DNA of 64,000 nt from Bodonicaedibacter sp963693005 (GTDB lineage Bacteria; Pseudomonadota; Alphaproteobacteria; UBA6184): contig OY843726.1 of the NCBI GenBank assembly GCA_963693005.1, forward strand, positions 558,001-622,000. The letters are read 5' to 3'. Both the position numbers and the translations under genes were made by a program. The notes under the pieces are model-generated. The model made no database searches. It was not told the origin of the DNA and worked only from the letters and a program-made list of their open reading frames with translations. Shown piece by piece: positions 26,449 through 35,451 of the stretch (position 1 is its first letter; every line of letters starts with the position of its first letter).

Positions 26449-28314
26449 ATGAAAAAACCATCCTTAGTTGCTACCTGGCTATCCGCCACATCCTTGCTAA
26501 CCGCTACCTATGCCTCTGATTTTAGTAGCTCATCAGGCATTCAGCCCCACTCAAATCAAGACCTAACCGAAAAAGCCCTAGCCCAATTCAACTCACCTTC
26601 CCAAGAACGTATTATAGATGATGAAGTTGCAACACAAACTGCTGCTATTCCAGACAGCACTGCCTATAGACTAACTGTTGATATCTTAAGAGAGCACAAC
26701 GCAACTACGGGAGGAGCTGAAACTCCCGCCATAGATGATGAAGTAGCAACTCAGGCCCAGCTTTTTACCGGGAACTTCAGTGCACTTGACCCAGAGCTTT
26801 TAAGGCAGCGCGCTGAAGCTGCGAATATGAGCCCCGAAGCATTAGCAAGAGCAATTAGCATTGTTCGAGAAGTCAGAAAAGGTATTGTCCCAGAAGAAGT
26901 AGTCACCGCATTTCATACAGAAGGTCGCCCAGAATTAGACCTTTCATCAGAGCAAACTATTCCTCAGCAGATGGAGAGGCTTCTAAGTTGGACAAAAAAT
27001 CTATGGACGCCCGAAGTTGAATATTATGTGAACATATTTCTAAGAGCTGTTGTAACGCCCGAAGACAACACATACCCAGCCGACCCTATTGCAAAAAAGC
27101 TCTTTGGCTCTATGAACGAGGGGCTCACGCAGTTAACTTTTTCTGCACAGCTGCAGAGAATCTTTAACGAGTGGGTTACTACCCCTCTCCATGAGGGGAC
27201 ACTACCTATAGCTAGCGTAAATCGCCCCTATGATTGGGCAGCCCTGCAGTTCGTAGCTTTCTTTTTTAAACCTGCAATATCCCTATGGTCTTTTAATCTA
27301 AATACCGCTGGGTTAGGTGAAGACAATGGATGGGCCAACATCGGGCAAGTAACTGAAGTGATTGATATCCTAGCTGAGGCAAAACATATTAACATTCTAG
27401 GGCTAGACGCATTTCAACCCATCGAACAAAAAATGCTGCTAAAATATATATCCGAAATTCGCCAAAAAAATATCTCAATGCTCGTGGCCCCAATAGAGTC
27501 AGCTGCTTTAAAAACCTGGTTACAATCTTTATTTAATCCTGAGTTTCAATCAGATGCGTACGATAATCCGCGCGTTGAAGTGATGACAGTGATAAACTTC
27601 ACACATCCAACACTGCAAACATCTTTACCCGAGTTACTAGAAACGCTAAACGACGATCATCTTCCCCAAGTTTGGGAACACACGCTTAGTTTAAGAAATT
27701 TTGAACAATTGGCACGAGGGGATGTTTTACCTATAGTTGAGGCCACGTTAAGCTCTCCTTTTGGTAAGAATTTAAAGCTAGACACTTTAGAAGCCAACCG
27801 CGTTGTGCGAATTCAGAAATCTTCCCTAGCCACACTTAGTATCGAACACCAATTTGTTGAGGAGCAGCGCACTGAAGATACTGCCGTGATTCAATTTGCA
27901 GATCCTACTACTATGAAAGTACTAACAACCCTGGTAAACGCACATGCGAAACCTAACTCTCAATTAGAGGTGTTGGACCTAGAGGGAAGCACTTTACCTA
28001 ATTTAGGGTGGGATGAACTATCAAAATTATCCCCCATTAAAAAAATTCGTTTTAGTAGAATGAAAATTCCACATTTAAAAACGCAACTATTATCTGGGTT
28101 AAAACTGTATGGAGCTAATATGGTGGCTTGTGATATGAGCGAAACTGATACTTTAACTCTAGTTTCTGGGTGGTTAGCTAACCCAAATTTTCTAGGCGTT
28201 GACTTACGCGGAAACCAGCTTAACGAAGCCCTAGTAAGCCTAGCTATAGAAAGTGGTTTTAAGATATATGGCACTTTTCCATACGGAATAATAATTGCAA
28301 AAAATATGAGATAA
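26449..28314 (+). CDS. Large exported protein of unknown function with internal repeat and LRR-like tail
   Basis: I do not recognise this 621-residue protein. The start at ATG 26449 is favoured by AGGA about 6 bases upstream. It has a signal peptide ending near ATYASD. A repeated IDDEVATQ phrase occurs near residues 56 and 98, each followed by a helical segment. The C-terminal third resembles leucine-rich repeats (LEVLDLEGSTLPNLGWDEL, FLGVDLRGNQLN). Export and the LRR-like tail could suit a surface or host-directed protein; that is only inference. An isolated gene between the M23 peptidase and iscR, with no T6SS or pilus gene adjacent. Confidence 0.7.
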   Translation: MKKPSLVATWLSATSLLTATYASDFSSSSGIQPHSNQDLTEKALAQFNSPSQERIIDDEVATQTAAIPDSTAYRLTVDILREHNATTGGAETPAIDDEVATQAQLFTGNFSALDPELLRQRAEAANMSPEALARAISIVREVRKGIVPEEVVTAFHTEGRPELDLSSEQTIPQQMERLLSWTKNLWTPEVEYYVNIFLRAVVTPEDNTYPADPIAKKLFGSMNEGLTQLTFSAQLQRIFNEWVTTPLHEGTLPIASVNRPYDWAALQFVAFFFKPAISLWSFNLNTAGLGEDNGWANIGQVTEVIDILAEAKHINILGLDAFQPIEQKMLLKYISEIRQKNISMLVAPIESAALKTWLQSLFNPEFQSDAYDNPRVEVMTVINFTHPTLQTSLPELLETLNDDHLPQVWEHTLSLRNFEQLARGDVLPIVEATLSSPFGKNLKLDTLEANRVVRIQKSSLATLSIEHQFVEEQRTEDTAVIQFADPTTMKVLTTLVNAHAKPNSQLEVLDLEGSTLPNLGWDELSKLSPIKKIRFSRMKIPHLKTQLLSGLKLYGANMVACDMSETDTLTLVSGWLANPNFLGVDLRGNQLNEALVSLAIESGFKIYGTFPYGIIIAKNMR

Positions 28315-28388
28315 AACTTTAAAAGAAGAGTGATTTAAGTCGCGCTTTCTTTGCGTATTAATTTCCGACTATTTTTATCAGGTTTAAC

Positions 28389-28417
28389 TTGAACCTTTTA
28401 AATTTTAGTTTTATATT
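28389..28417 (+). promoter_or_regulatory. Possible promoter of the isc operon
   Basis: TTGAAC (28389-28394), 17 bases, TATATT (28412-28417), 25 bases before iscR. A nearby ATATTGACT (from 28413) resembles half of an IscR box, but the other half is not evident. Confidence 0.35.
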
Positions 28418-28441
28418 GACTGTATAATTTTGGAGATCAAA

Positions 28442-28909
28442 ATGCAGTTAGGAACAAAAGGACGCTATGCTGTCGCTGCGATGCTTTGCCTACATGATAC
28501 ATTAGAACACCAACAAGTGGTGCCTTTGTCTTTTATAGCAAATAAAGAAAATATTTCTATTGATTACTTAGAACAACTATTCACAAAATTACGACGCGCT
28601 GGCATCGTAAAAAGCGTACGTGGCCATTCTGGCGGATACTCCCTTTCCCGAGAAGCCTCTTCGATTGACCTAGCGGAAATATTGTTGGCAGTAGAAGAAA
28701 ACTTACTCTTAACAAAGTGTACTCCTGACTCTAACGCTGGGTGCTCTCCCACTAAATCAAAATGCCGCACACATGCACTATGGGATGGCCTAACCTATAC
28801 CGTTTTAAACTATCTTGGACGCATTTCTTTATCTGAAATGGCCTTAGGGAAAATACAACACGCTCCCAGTTATGTCTGGCCAACAAAAAAACTGGTTGCA
28901 AATGACTAA
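28442..28909 (+). CDS. iscR: Fe-S cluster assembly regulator IscR (Rrf2 family)
   Basis: IscR senses Fe-S supply and represses the isc operon when its cluster is bound. The 155-residue protein starts MQLGTKGRYA, has a winged helix (about 1-75) and three cysteines C93, C101 and C108. The spacing is wider than in E. coli (C92, C98, C104) but the trio is present. The ATG at 28442 follows a GGAG box by 7 bases. Its last codons overlap the first desulfurase by 8 bases, so it heads the operon iscR to hscA. Confidence 0.92.
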   Translation: MQLGTKGRYAVAAMLCLHDTLEHQQVVPLSFIANKENISIDYLEQLFTKLRRAGIVKSVRGHSGGYSLSREASSIDLAEILLAVEENLLLTKCTPDSNAGCSPTKSKCRTHALWDGLTYTVLNYLGRISLSEMALGKIQHAPSYVWPTKKLVAND

Positions 28910-30014
28910 AATTACATATCTAGATTATAACTCGACAACACCCCTACTGCCACAGGCAAAACGCGCCATGTTTGATGCAATGGACTTGGTTGGAAACCCT
29001 TCATCTGTGCATCAGTTGGGGCGAAAATGCCGATCATTAATTGATTCTGCGCGCAAACAAGTTGCGAGAGCCTTAGATGCAAGTCCATATGAAATCACTT
29101 TTACTGCTAGCGGAACGGAAGCAAATCACTTGGCTTTGTTTTCTCTTAATATTTCAGCAAAAAACATCTACGCTAGCGCCACTGAACACTCATCAGTTCA
29201 CAAAAATATTTTGTCTGAAAATTTGCTACCCGTAGATGCTTGCGGACAAATACAGTTAGAAGTTTTAGAAAAAACCTTTGAACACTCCTGCCCACCCAAA
29301 ATAGTCAGCATAGCTTTGGCTAACTCTGAAACCGGCATTATTCAAAAGCACTTAGATCAAGTTGTTGCCCTTTGTCATAAGTATAACTGTCTTGTTCATA
29401 CAGATGCCGTACAAGCTTTTGGAAAAATCCCACTTTCATTTAAAGACCTCGGCGTAGATATGATGACCGTTGCTGCACATAAAATTGGCGGCCCAAAAGG
29501 CGCAGCGGCTCTCATCAGTGTTTCGGATATACCACTAAAAGCAGTTCATTTGGGCGGAGGCCAGGAAAAGGGGTTGAGATCAGGAACAGAAAACATTCCC
29601 GCCATTGTTGGGTTTGGCGTGGCCGCATCATATATTGCATTAGAGCCTTGGGCACAAGTTTCAAAAAAACTAATGGGCCTGGCCCACAAACTACAAAAAT
29701 TATACCCATCTATTCGCATTAATAGCATGGCCGATGGATTGCCTAACACATTGAATTTTAGCACCCCTGAATATGAAAAACACATGCAGGTTGTACATTT
29801 TGATTTGAATGGAATTGCACTAAGCTCTGGGTCGGCCTGCTCATCAGGAAAAGTAACACAATCACACGTACTACAAGCACTAAAAATACCCAAGCCCTTT
29901 GCTAGTTCTGCAATACGAATTAGCGTAGGCCCCGATATTAACCAAGCAGACTTAGATAGATTTATTGAAGTATGGCAGCAGTTGCTGTATACGAAAAAAT
30001 CAGAAGGATATTAA
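28902..30014 (+). CDS. Cysteine desulfurase, NifS/IscS-like (first of two)
   Basis: A 370-residue PLP enzyme. It has the PLP lysine K194 in AAHKIGGPKG and the persulfide cysteine C313 in LSSGSACSSGK. It is clearly paralogous to, but divergent from, the following iscS (no hscB-style docking tail), and rickettsial genomes carry a similar pair of nifS-type genes before iscU. Function as sulfur donor to a separate acceptor, or as a back-up to IscS, is inference. The ATG at 28902 overlaps iscR; an earlier start would place it deep in iscR. The next ATG, iscS, follows after 4 bases. Confidence 0.88.
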   Translation: MTKITYLDYNSTTPLLPQAKRAMFDAMDLVGNPSSVHQLGRKCRSLIDSARKQVARALDASPYEITFTASGTEANHLALFSLNISAKNIYASATEHSSVHKNILSENLLPVDACGQIQLEVLEKTFEHSCPPKIVSIALANSETGIIQKHLDQVVALCHKYNCLVHTDAVQAFGKIPLSFKDLGVDMMTVAAHKIGGPKGAAALISVSDIPLKAVHLGGGQEKGLRSGTENIPAIVGFGVAASYIALEPWAQVSKKLMGLAHKLQKLYPSIRINSMADGLPNTLNFSTPEYEKHMQVVHFDLNGIALSSGSACSSGKVTQSHVLQALKIPKPFASSAIRISVGPDINQADLDRFIEVWQQLLYTKKSEGY

Positions 30015-30018
30015 TCGT

Positions 30019-31254
30019 ATGATACCCCAAATTCCAAAAAAAGATGGTTATATTTATATTGACTATCAAGCCACAACACCCTGCGATCCACGTGTTATTG
30101 AGGCTGCCATGCCCCATCTAACTGATGGATTTGGAAACCCACACTCTAGAAACCATATCTATGGATGGGAAGCAGAGGCTGCTGTTGAAGCTGCCCGCAT
30201 CAATGTTGCCAACTTAATTGGCGCCGAGCCTAGTGAAATTATTTTTACTAGTGGCGCGACAGAATCTAATAACCTGGCCCTAAAAGGCGTTGTTCAGTTT
30301 TATAAATCTAAGGGGAAAAGTCACATTATTACTTGCATCACAGAACATAAATGCATTTTAGACACATGCAGACATCTTGAGCAGGAAGGTATTGATGTAA
30401 CGTATTTGCCCGTTGATAAGGATGGGCTAATTAATTTAGATGACTTAAAAGCAGCAATTCGCCCAGAAACAGCAGTTGTTTCTATTATGTCGGTTAACAA
30501 CGAAATTGGCGTTATTCAGCCAATCACGCAAATCGGAAAGCTATGTCATGAGAATGGCGTATTCTTTCATACAGACGCGGCTCAGGCAGTGGGGAAAATT
30601 CCCATGAATGTAAACGAAATGCATATTGATTTAATGAGCATCTCTGGACACAAAATTTATGCACCGAAAGGCGTCGGAGCACTATATGTGCGAAAACGTC
30701 CACGCGTTCGATTGAAAGCACAAATTAATGGCGGCGGGCAAGAGCGAGGCATGCGGTCAGGGACTTTATCTCCATTTTTGTGTGCAGCACTAGGAGTTGC
30801 TTGCAAAATTTCACTTGAAGAACTTTCCTCAGAACATCAACGCATCTCTAATTTGCGCGATCGATTTTGGAACCGTTTGTGCGATGCCTTGCCTGATATA
30901 TATATTAATGGACATGCGACACAACGCATACCTGGAAACCTAAACATCAGCTTTGCATATGTAGAAGGAGAGGGCTTGATGATGGGCATCAAGAATTTAT
31001 GCTTATCATCAGGATCTGCTTGTACATCGGCATCTCTGGAACCATCGTATGTTCTTCATGCACTCGGGGTAGAAGATGAAATGGCGCATACATCTCTACG
31101 CATTGGACTTGGAAGGTTTACTACCGAAGAAGAAGTAGATGCTGCAGCAGATAGCATTATTAAAAGTGTCAACCGTTTGCGAGAGATGAGTCCCTTGTAT
31201 GAAATGGTAAAAAAAGGAATTGATCTAAAGTCCATTCAATGGACTGGTCACTAA
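30019..31254 (+). CDS. iscS: Cysteine desulfurase IscS
   Basis: IscS takes sulfur from cysteine and passes it to IscU and other acceptors. The 411-residue protein has the PLP lysine K212 in SGHKIYAPKGVGALY, and the sulfur-carrying cysteine C335 in LSSGSACTSASLEPS, with the mobile loop typical of IscS. An AGAAGGA box lies 10 bases before the ATG. It is directly upstream of iscU, which decides the assignment. Confidence 0.96.
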   Translation: MIPQIPKKDGYIYIDYQATTPCDPRVIEAAMPHLTDGFGNPHSRNHIYGWEAEAAVEAARINVANLIGAEPSEIIFTSGATESNNLALKGVVQFYKSKGKSHIITCITEHKCILDTCRHLEQEGIDVTYLPVDKDGLINLDDLKAAIRPETAVVSIMSVNNEIGVIQPITQIGKLCHENGVFFHTDAAQAVGKIPMNVNEMHIDLMSISGHKIYAPKGVGALYVRKRPRVRLKAQINGGGQERGMRSGTLSPFLCAALGVACKISLEELSSEHQRISNLRDRFWNRLCDALPDIYINGHATQRIPGNLNISFAYVEGEGLMMGIKNLCLSSGSACTSASLEPSYVLHALGVEDEMAHTSLRIGLGRFTTEEEVDAAADSIIKSVNRLREMSPLYEMVKKGIDLKSIQWTGH

Positions 31255-31273
31255 GCAGAAAGTAACAAAAATT

Positions 31274-31669
31274 ATGGCGTATAGTAAAAAAGTTGTGGAT
31301 CATTTTGAAAATCCACGCAATGTTGGAAGCTTTGAAAATGCAGACGATCGCACAGATATCGGTGTAGGTTTAGTGGGAGCACCTGAGTGTGGTGATGTAA
31401 TGCAGCTACAAATGAAAATCTCAGATGATGGAAAAATTGAAGATGCTAAATTTAAAACATTTGGATGTGGGTCAGCAATTGCGTCTAGCTCACTCGCTAC
31501 TGAATGGATTAAAGGAAAAAGCATCGAGGATGCTCTTGAAATTCAGAACTCACAAATTGTCGAAGAGCTTGCTCTTCCACCGGTAAAGGTGCACTGCTCA
31601 ATTCTCGCACAGGATGCTATTGAAGCCGCAGTCAAAAATTATAAAGAAAAACGGAGTCACAAGTCTTAA
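31274..31669 (+). CDS. iscU: Fe-S cluster scaffold protein IscU
   Basis: IscU is the scaffold on which clusters are built before transfer. The 131-residue protein has the three cluster cysteines C39, C65 and C108 and the HscA-binding motif LPPVK at 101-105, with D41 beside C39. The stop overlaps iscA as TAATG, so translation is probably coupled. Confidence 0.97.
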   Translation: MAYSKKVVDHFENPRNVGSFENADDRTDIGVGLVGAPECGDVMQLQMKISDDGKIEDAKFKTFGCGSAIASSSLATEWIKGKSIEDALEIQNSQIVEELALPPVKVHCSILAQDAIEAAVKNYKEKRSHKS

Positions 31670-31998
31670 TGTCTATTCTAACTGTAACACCCTCTGCGAT
31701 TAACCAAATCAAGTTGCTGATCGAACAACGTGATCCTCCTGCTTTTGGTGTGCGAGTTGGCATAAAAACGCGGGGGTGTTCTGGGCTTTCTTACTATGTA
31801 GAATATGCGGATGCAAAAAACCCATATGATGAAGAATTAACCCTTGATGGCATTAAGCTATTTATTGATCCAAAAGCGATTATGTTTATTTTAGGGGTGG
31901 TGATGGATTTTGAAACCAACGAATTAGAGTCTGGATTCACCTTCAAAAACCCCAATGAAAAAGGACGCTGCGGATGTGGGGAGTCTTTTCATGTCTAA
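31669..31998 (+). CDS. iscA: Iron-sulfur cluster assembly protein IscA
   Basis: A-type carrier that receives clusters and delivers them to target proteins. The 109-residue protein has the family's three cysteines, C37 in RGCSGLSYYVEY, and C101 and C103 in GRCGCGESF. It overlaps hscB by 8 bases at its end. Confidence 0.96.
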   Translation: MSILTVTPSAINQIKLLIEQRDPPAFGVRVGIKTRGCSGLSYYVEYADAKNPYDEELTLDGIKLFIDPKAIMFILGVVMDFETNELESGFTFKNPNEKGRCGCGESFHV

Positions 31999-32563
31999 GA
32001 CATTATGTTCGAACTGTTCAGAAACCACAAAAGAACACGACATTATTTGTGCGTCATGCTCTCACATATTACCCTTTCAAATTATCAACCCTTTTTATAT
32101 TTTCAACCAATCCATCAGTATGCAGATTAATAAGAGTGGGCTTAACTCAAAATACTTTGAATTACAAAAACAATTACATCCTGATAAACTTTTATTTGCG
32201 TCTAACGCACAAAAAGAACTCGCAGCACAACACATTGTGCAAATTAACGAGGGATACAAAGCATTAAAAAACCCATTAACGCGAGCAAAATCTGCCTTGC
32301 TTGCTCTCCAGAGCTTAACAACCTCACTAAATGATTTTGACAAAAATATTCAACTGCCAAAGCCTACCAATACATTTTTGCAAAAAGTTATGTCATTACA
32401 AATGAACCCCAATAACGACAGCAACATAGAAATGCTATATCAGAATTGCATGGAATGTTTATCAACATCCATTGAATTTAAATCAATAGAAAAAACACTA
32501 CACAATCTATCCGAGTTTACTTATCTAACACGCCTACACCATCCACATGAAAGGGTGTCTTGA
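31991..32563 (+). CDS. hscB: Co-chaperone HscB with N-terminal zinc ribbon
   Basis: HscB is a J-protein that brings IscU to HscA. From ATG 31991 the 190-residue protein has two N-terminal CxxC pairs (C6, C9, C20, C23), then a J-domain with HPD at 63-65 and the C-terminal three-helix HscB domain. The extra zinc-ribbon-like part resembles the N-terminus of mitochondrial HSC20 and is absent from E. coli HscB. The stop overlaps hscA by one base (TGATG). Confidence 0.93.
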   Translation: MSKTLCSNCSETTKEHDIICASCSHILPFQIINPFYIFNQSISMQINKSGLNSKYFELQKQLHPDKLLFASNAQKELAAQHIVQINEGYKALKNPLTRAKSALLALQSLTTSLNDFDKNIQLPKPTNTFLQKVMSLQMNPNNDSNIEMLYQNCMECLSTSIEFKSIEKTLHNLSEFTYLTRLHHPHERVS

Positions 32564-34335
32564 TGTTCATACAAATTTCTGATCCATTAAAGCCAGAAAT
32601 TGAGAAGCCCACTCAACTGGCTATTGGGATTGATTTCGGTACTACCCATTGTGTCGCAGCCGTTATTAAAAATGGAAGAGCAGAAACAATACCTCTTAAT
32701 GACGATGGAACCGATCTATTACCTTCAGTTATAAAGGTAGAAAACAACAAACTGCAAATTTCTTCTGACCGAACATCGGGAGTATCCTCAATTAAACGTA
32801 TAATGGGAAGATCTTTTAAAGAAGTTATAGCTGTATATCCTAGTTACGAAAATGTAATCAAAGACTCAGACAACGGCATTAAAATTAAAACAGACATCGG
32901 ATATAAAGCTCCCATTGAACTAGCAGCCTCGATTTTTAAGCATATTAAATCAGCATCAGAATCGCACCTTCAGCAGGCCGTGTCTGATGCTGTCGTAACC
33001 GTTCCTGCTTATTTTGATGATACCGCCCGTGCCAGTATTCGTGATGCAGCAAAATTAGCAGGGCTCAACGTACTGCGACTCATTGCAGAACCTACATCGG
33101 CAGCGCTTGCATATGGCTTAGATACTGCAGCAGAAGGTAACTATATTGTATACGACTTGGGTGGGGGAACGTTTGATGTCTCAGTTTTAAATTTAACACA
33201 AGGTGTCTTTCAAGTTCTGGCCACGGGGGGGAATCCTTTATTAGGCGGTGATGATATTGATGAAATTATTGTCGAGCATTTTCGCCTAACCGGGCTTACT
33301 TATTCTGAAAGAAAGAAAGCCGCGCTCTCTGCAAAAAATGTGAAAGAAAAGCTTTCTCAACAACTAAAAGCCACATTTGAAAGCCCAAAAAGCGACCGCA
33401 GTGTTCTTACTCGGGAGCAACTTGAGAGGTTAATTTTTCCTTGGGTCACACAAACATGCGATATCGTTCAAAACACTTTACGTAATGCCGAGGTTACCCT
33501 TTCAGAAATTCAGTCTATTATTTTGGTTGGAGGGTCAACACGCATCCCACTAATTAAACAAGAGCTCAATACTACCTTTCAATTACCAATACACAATAAC
33601 ATCGACCCAGATCGAGTAGTCGCCCTCGGTGCTGCCCATCAGGCATCAGCCTTAAAAGTTGGAAGCGATAATATTCTAATTGATGTAACACCTTTGTCAT
33701 TGGGAGTTGAAATGATGGGGGGGGTTGTCGAAAAAATTATTCACAGAAACACACCGCTTCCAATTCAAAAATCACAGGATTTTACCACATTCAAAGATAA
33801 CCAAACTGGTTTAGTCATTCATGTATTACAGGGAGAGCGAGAGCTTGCGCTCGACTGTAGATCTTTGGGGAAAATTACGCTATCTGGAATTCCACCCATG
33901 CCAGCAGGCATGGTCAAAGTGCGCGTTAACTTTATGCTAGATGCAGATGGTCTTCTAACTGTCAAAGCAAAAGAAGAGACCTCTGGAGTCTCCCAAAAAA
34001 TTCAGGTAAAGCCCACTTATGGCTTAAGTGAAAACGTCATGGCAGAAATGATCTTAGAAAGCCAACGTCTCGCACAGCACGACATGTCGCAACGATTGTT
34101 AAAGCAATCTAAAACAGTTGCTCAACAACTACTCAACACCACACAAGCCGCCCTTCAAAAAGACGGAGATTTGCTGTTAAAGTCAGAGCTTTCCACCATT
34201 AAAAATGCCTTATCAAACCTAACTTCCAGCCTTCAACACGAAGACAGAAATGCAATTTTAGTTGCTACTGAAACGCTAAATCAAGCCACCCTTGAATTTG
34301 CACACAAGCGCGTCCAAAAATACTTAAATGCTTAA
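32563..34335 (+). CDS. hscA: Hsp70-type chaperone HscA for Fe-S assembly
   Basis: HscA drives transfer of clusters from IscU. The 590-residue protein has the Hsp70 ATPase motifs IGIDFGTTHC near residue 21, VYDLGGGTFDVSVL and ILVGGSTRIPL, and a shortened substrate-binding lid. Its length (shorter than DnaK) and operon position fit HscA rather than DnaK. The ferredoxin gene fdx that usually follows hscA is not next to it; zapE follows after 118 bases of AT-rich sequence. Confidence 0.95.
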   Translation: MFIQISDPLKPEIEKPTQLAIGIDFGTTHCVAAVIKNGRAETIPLNDDGTDLLPSVIKVENNKLQISSDRTSGVSSIKRIMGRSFKEVIAVYPSYENVIKDSDNGIKIKTDIGYKAPIELAASIFKHIKSASESHLQQAVSDAVVTVPAYFDDTARASIRDAAKLAGLNVLRLIAEPTSAALAYGLDTAAEGNYIVYDLGGGTFDVSVLNLTQGVFQVLATGGNPLLGGDDIDEIIVEHFRLTGLTYSERKKAALSAKNVKEKLSQQLKATFESPKSDRSVLTREQLERLIFPWVTQTCDIVQNTLRNAEVTLSEIQSIILVGGSTRIPLIKQELNTTFQLPIHNNIDPDRVVALGAAHQASALKVGSDNILIDVTPLSLGVEMMGGVVEKIIHRNTPLPIQKSQDFTTFKDNQTGLVIHVLQGERELALDCRSLGKITLSGIPPMPAGMVKVRVNFMLDADGLLTVKAKEETSGVSQKIQVKPTYGLSENVMAEMILESQRLAQHDMSQRLLKQSKTVAQQLLNTTQAALQKDGDLLLKSELSTIKNALSNLTSSLQHEDRNAILVATETLNQATLEFAHKRVQKYLNA

Positions 34336-34453
34336 ATCTTTAAGAAGTTAAGGCCATCTATTTTCAAGAATTTTTTAATAAGAAAGCATAGAAAATAAGG
34401 CTTTATAAATATTTCACTGTTAGATTTAAGTTTTAACACAATAGTTTGTAAGT

Positions 34454-35374
34454 ATGTTTGGTCCAGTTAGCTCAAAATATTTTCATTATGTACAAGAGGG
34501 CGCCTTACAGGAAGACCCCGAACAAATCCATTGCCTTCAAGCTCTTGATGACCTTCATGATGCTTTACACCGCTCCTTATTTACGCGGCATTTTTATAAA
34601 AATATTACTGGAGCCTATATTTTTGGAGACGTTGGACGCGGCAAAACCTACTTAATGGACTTGTTCTTCTCTACAGTAAAAAAAAATAAGCAACGCTGGC
34701 ACTATCACATATTTTTATCACACTTACACAACAATTTAATTCATCATTCCGTCACCCCTTGGGAAGATCTTGCCGCCTCTGTTTATCGGCAAGGACGCTT
34801 ACTTTGCCTTGATGAGTTCCAAATTATGGACATGGGCGATCTAATGATTCTTTCTCGTTTTTTTAAAGTATTTTTTTATCTCGGAGGCGTACTCATAACA
34901 ACCTCTAACCGCTTGCCAAATGAGTTTAATCTATACAATCAAAACTATTTAAAGCGCTTTTATGACTTTTTTAGTGAACATATGAACTACATCCAGCTAA
35001 ACAAAGGGCCTGATTTTCGTCAAAAAGGCCTTATAAAGCCCCGCATAGTCTTAGAAAAACCGACCACACAGCAGCATCACGCTTCTTATCACGATAGTTT
35101 TCAGAAACTTTTTGAGTCACCAAGAGGCGTGGCACATTACATCGACATATTAAACAAGTACGATGGGGTCATTGTAAGCCAGTTTAAACAAATGAACGAT
35201 GAAAATGAAGATAGTTTAATGAGGTTTATACAACTAATTGATTTGTTATATGAAACTAAAACAAGCCTTTCAATACAAACAGACCTACCTGTTGATAGCT
35301 TATACACTGGCAACAAACATCGACACCTTTTTCAGCGAACTATTTCACGCCTTATTGAAATTTCATCTAGGTAA
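34454..35374 (+). CDS. zapE: AFG1/ZapE-family ATPase
   Basis: A P-loop AAA-like ATPase of the AFG1/ZapE family, linked to cell division in E. coli and to mitochondrial quality control in eukaryotes. The 306-residue protein has Walker A GDVGRGKT at 58-65, Walker B LLCLDEF (D120, E121) and the FLPFIELI-region counterpart in FYDFFSEHMN. It is shorter than most members (usually 350 or more) because the segment between Walker A and B is reduced. It stands alone before the flagellar operon. Either the AFG1 or ZapE activity is possible. Confidence 0.88.
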   Translation: MFGPVSSKYFHYVQEGALQEDPEQIHCLQALDDLHDALHRSLFTRHFYKNITGAYIFGDVGRGKTYLMDLFFSTVKKNKQRWHYHIFLSHLHNNLIHHSVTPWEDLAASVYRQGRLLCLDEFQIMDMGDLMILSRFFKVFFYLGGVLITTSNRLPNEFNLYNQNYLKRFYDFFSEHMNYIQLNKGPDFRQKGLIKPRIVLEKPTTQQHHASYHDSFQKLFESPRGVAHYIDILNKYDGVIVSQFKQMNDENEDSLMRFIQLIDLLYETKTSLSIQTDLPVDSLYTGNKHRHLFQRTISRLIEISSR

Positions 35375-35407
35375 TTTTTTCCTCTATTAACTATTTCTTT
35401 AAGCATT

Positions 35408-35426
35408 CTAGGTAAAGTTTACCTAG
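35408..35426. promoter_or_regulatory. Palindromic element upstream of fliF
   Basis: Perfect inverted repeat CTAGGTAAA-G-TTTACCTAG, 26 bases before the fliF start. CTAGGTAA also occurs directly at 35367-35374 over the zapE stop. The 1-base centre suits an operator better than a terminator, and the following T-rich stretch is not a clean run. The protein that might bind is unknown. Confidence 0.5.
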
Positions 35427-35451
35427 TAAAGGTGTTTTGGTTTTAAGAAGC

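Noticed and set aside
32563..34335. DnaK instead of HscA
   Set aside because: The protein is too short for DnaK and lies in the isc operon directly after hscB.
35387..35402. CtrA box before fliF
   Set aside because: The spacing is N8 rather than the consensus N7, so I did not call it a feature, only noted it.
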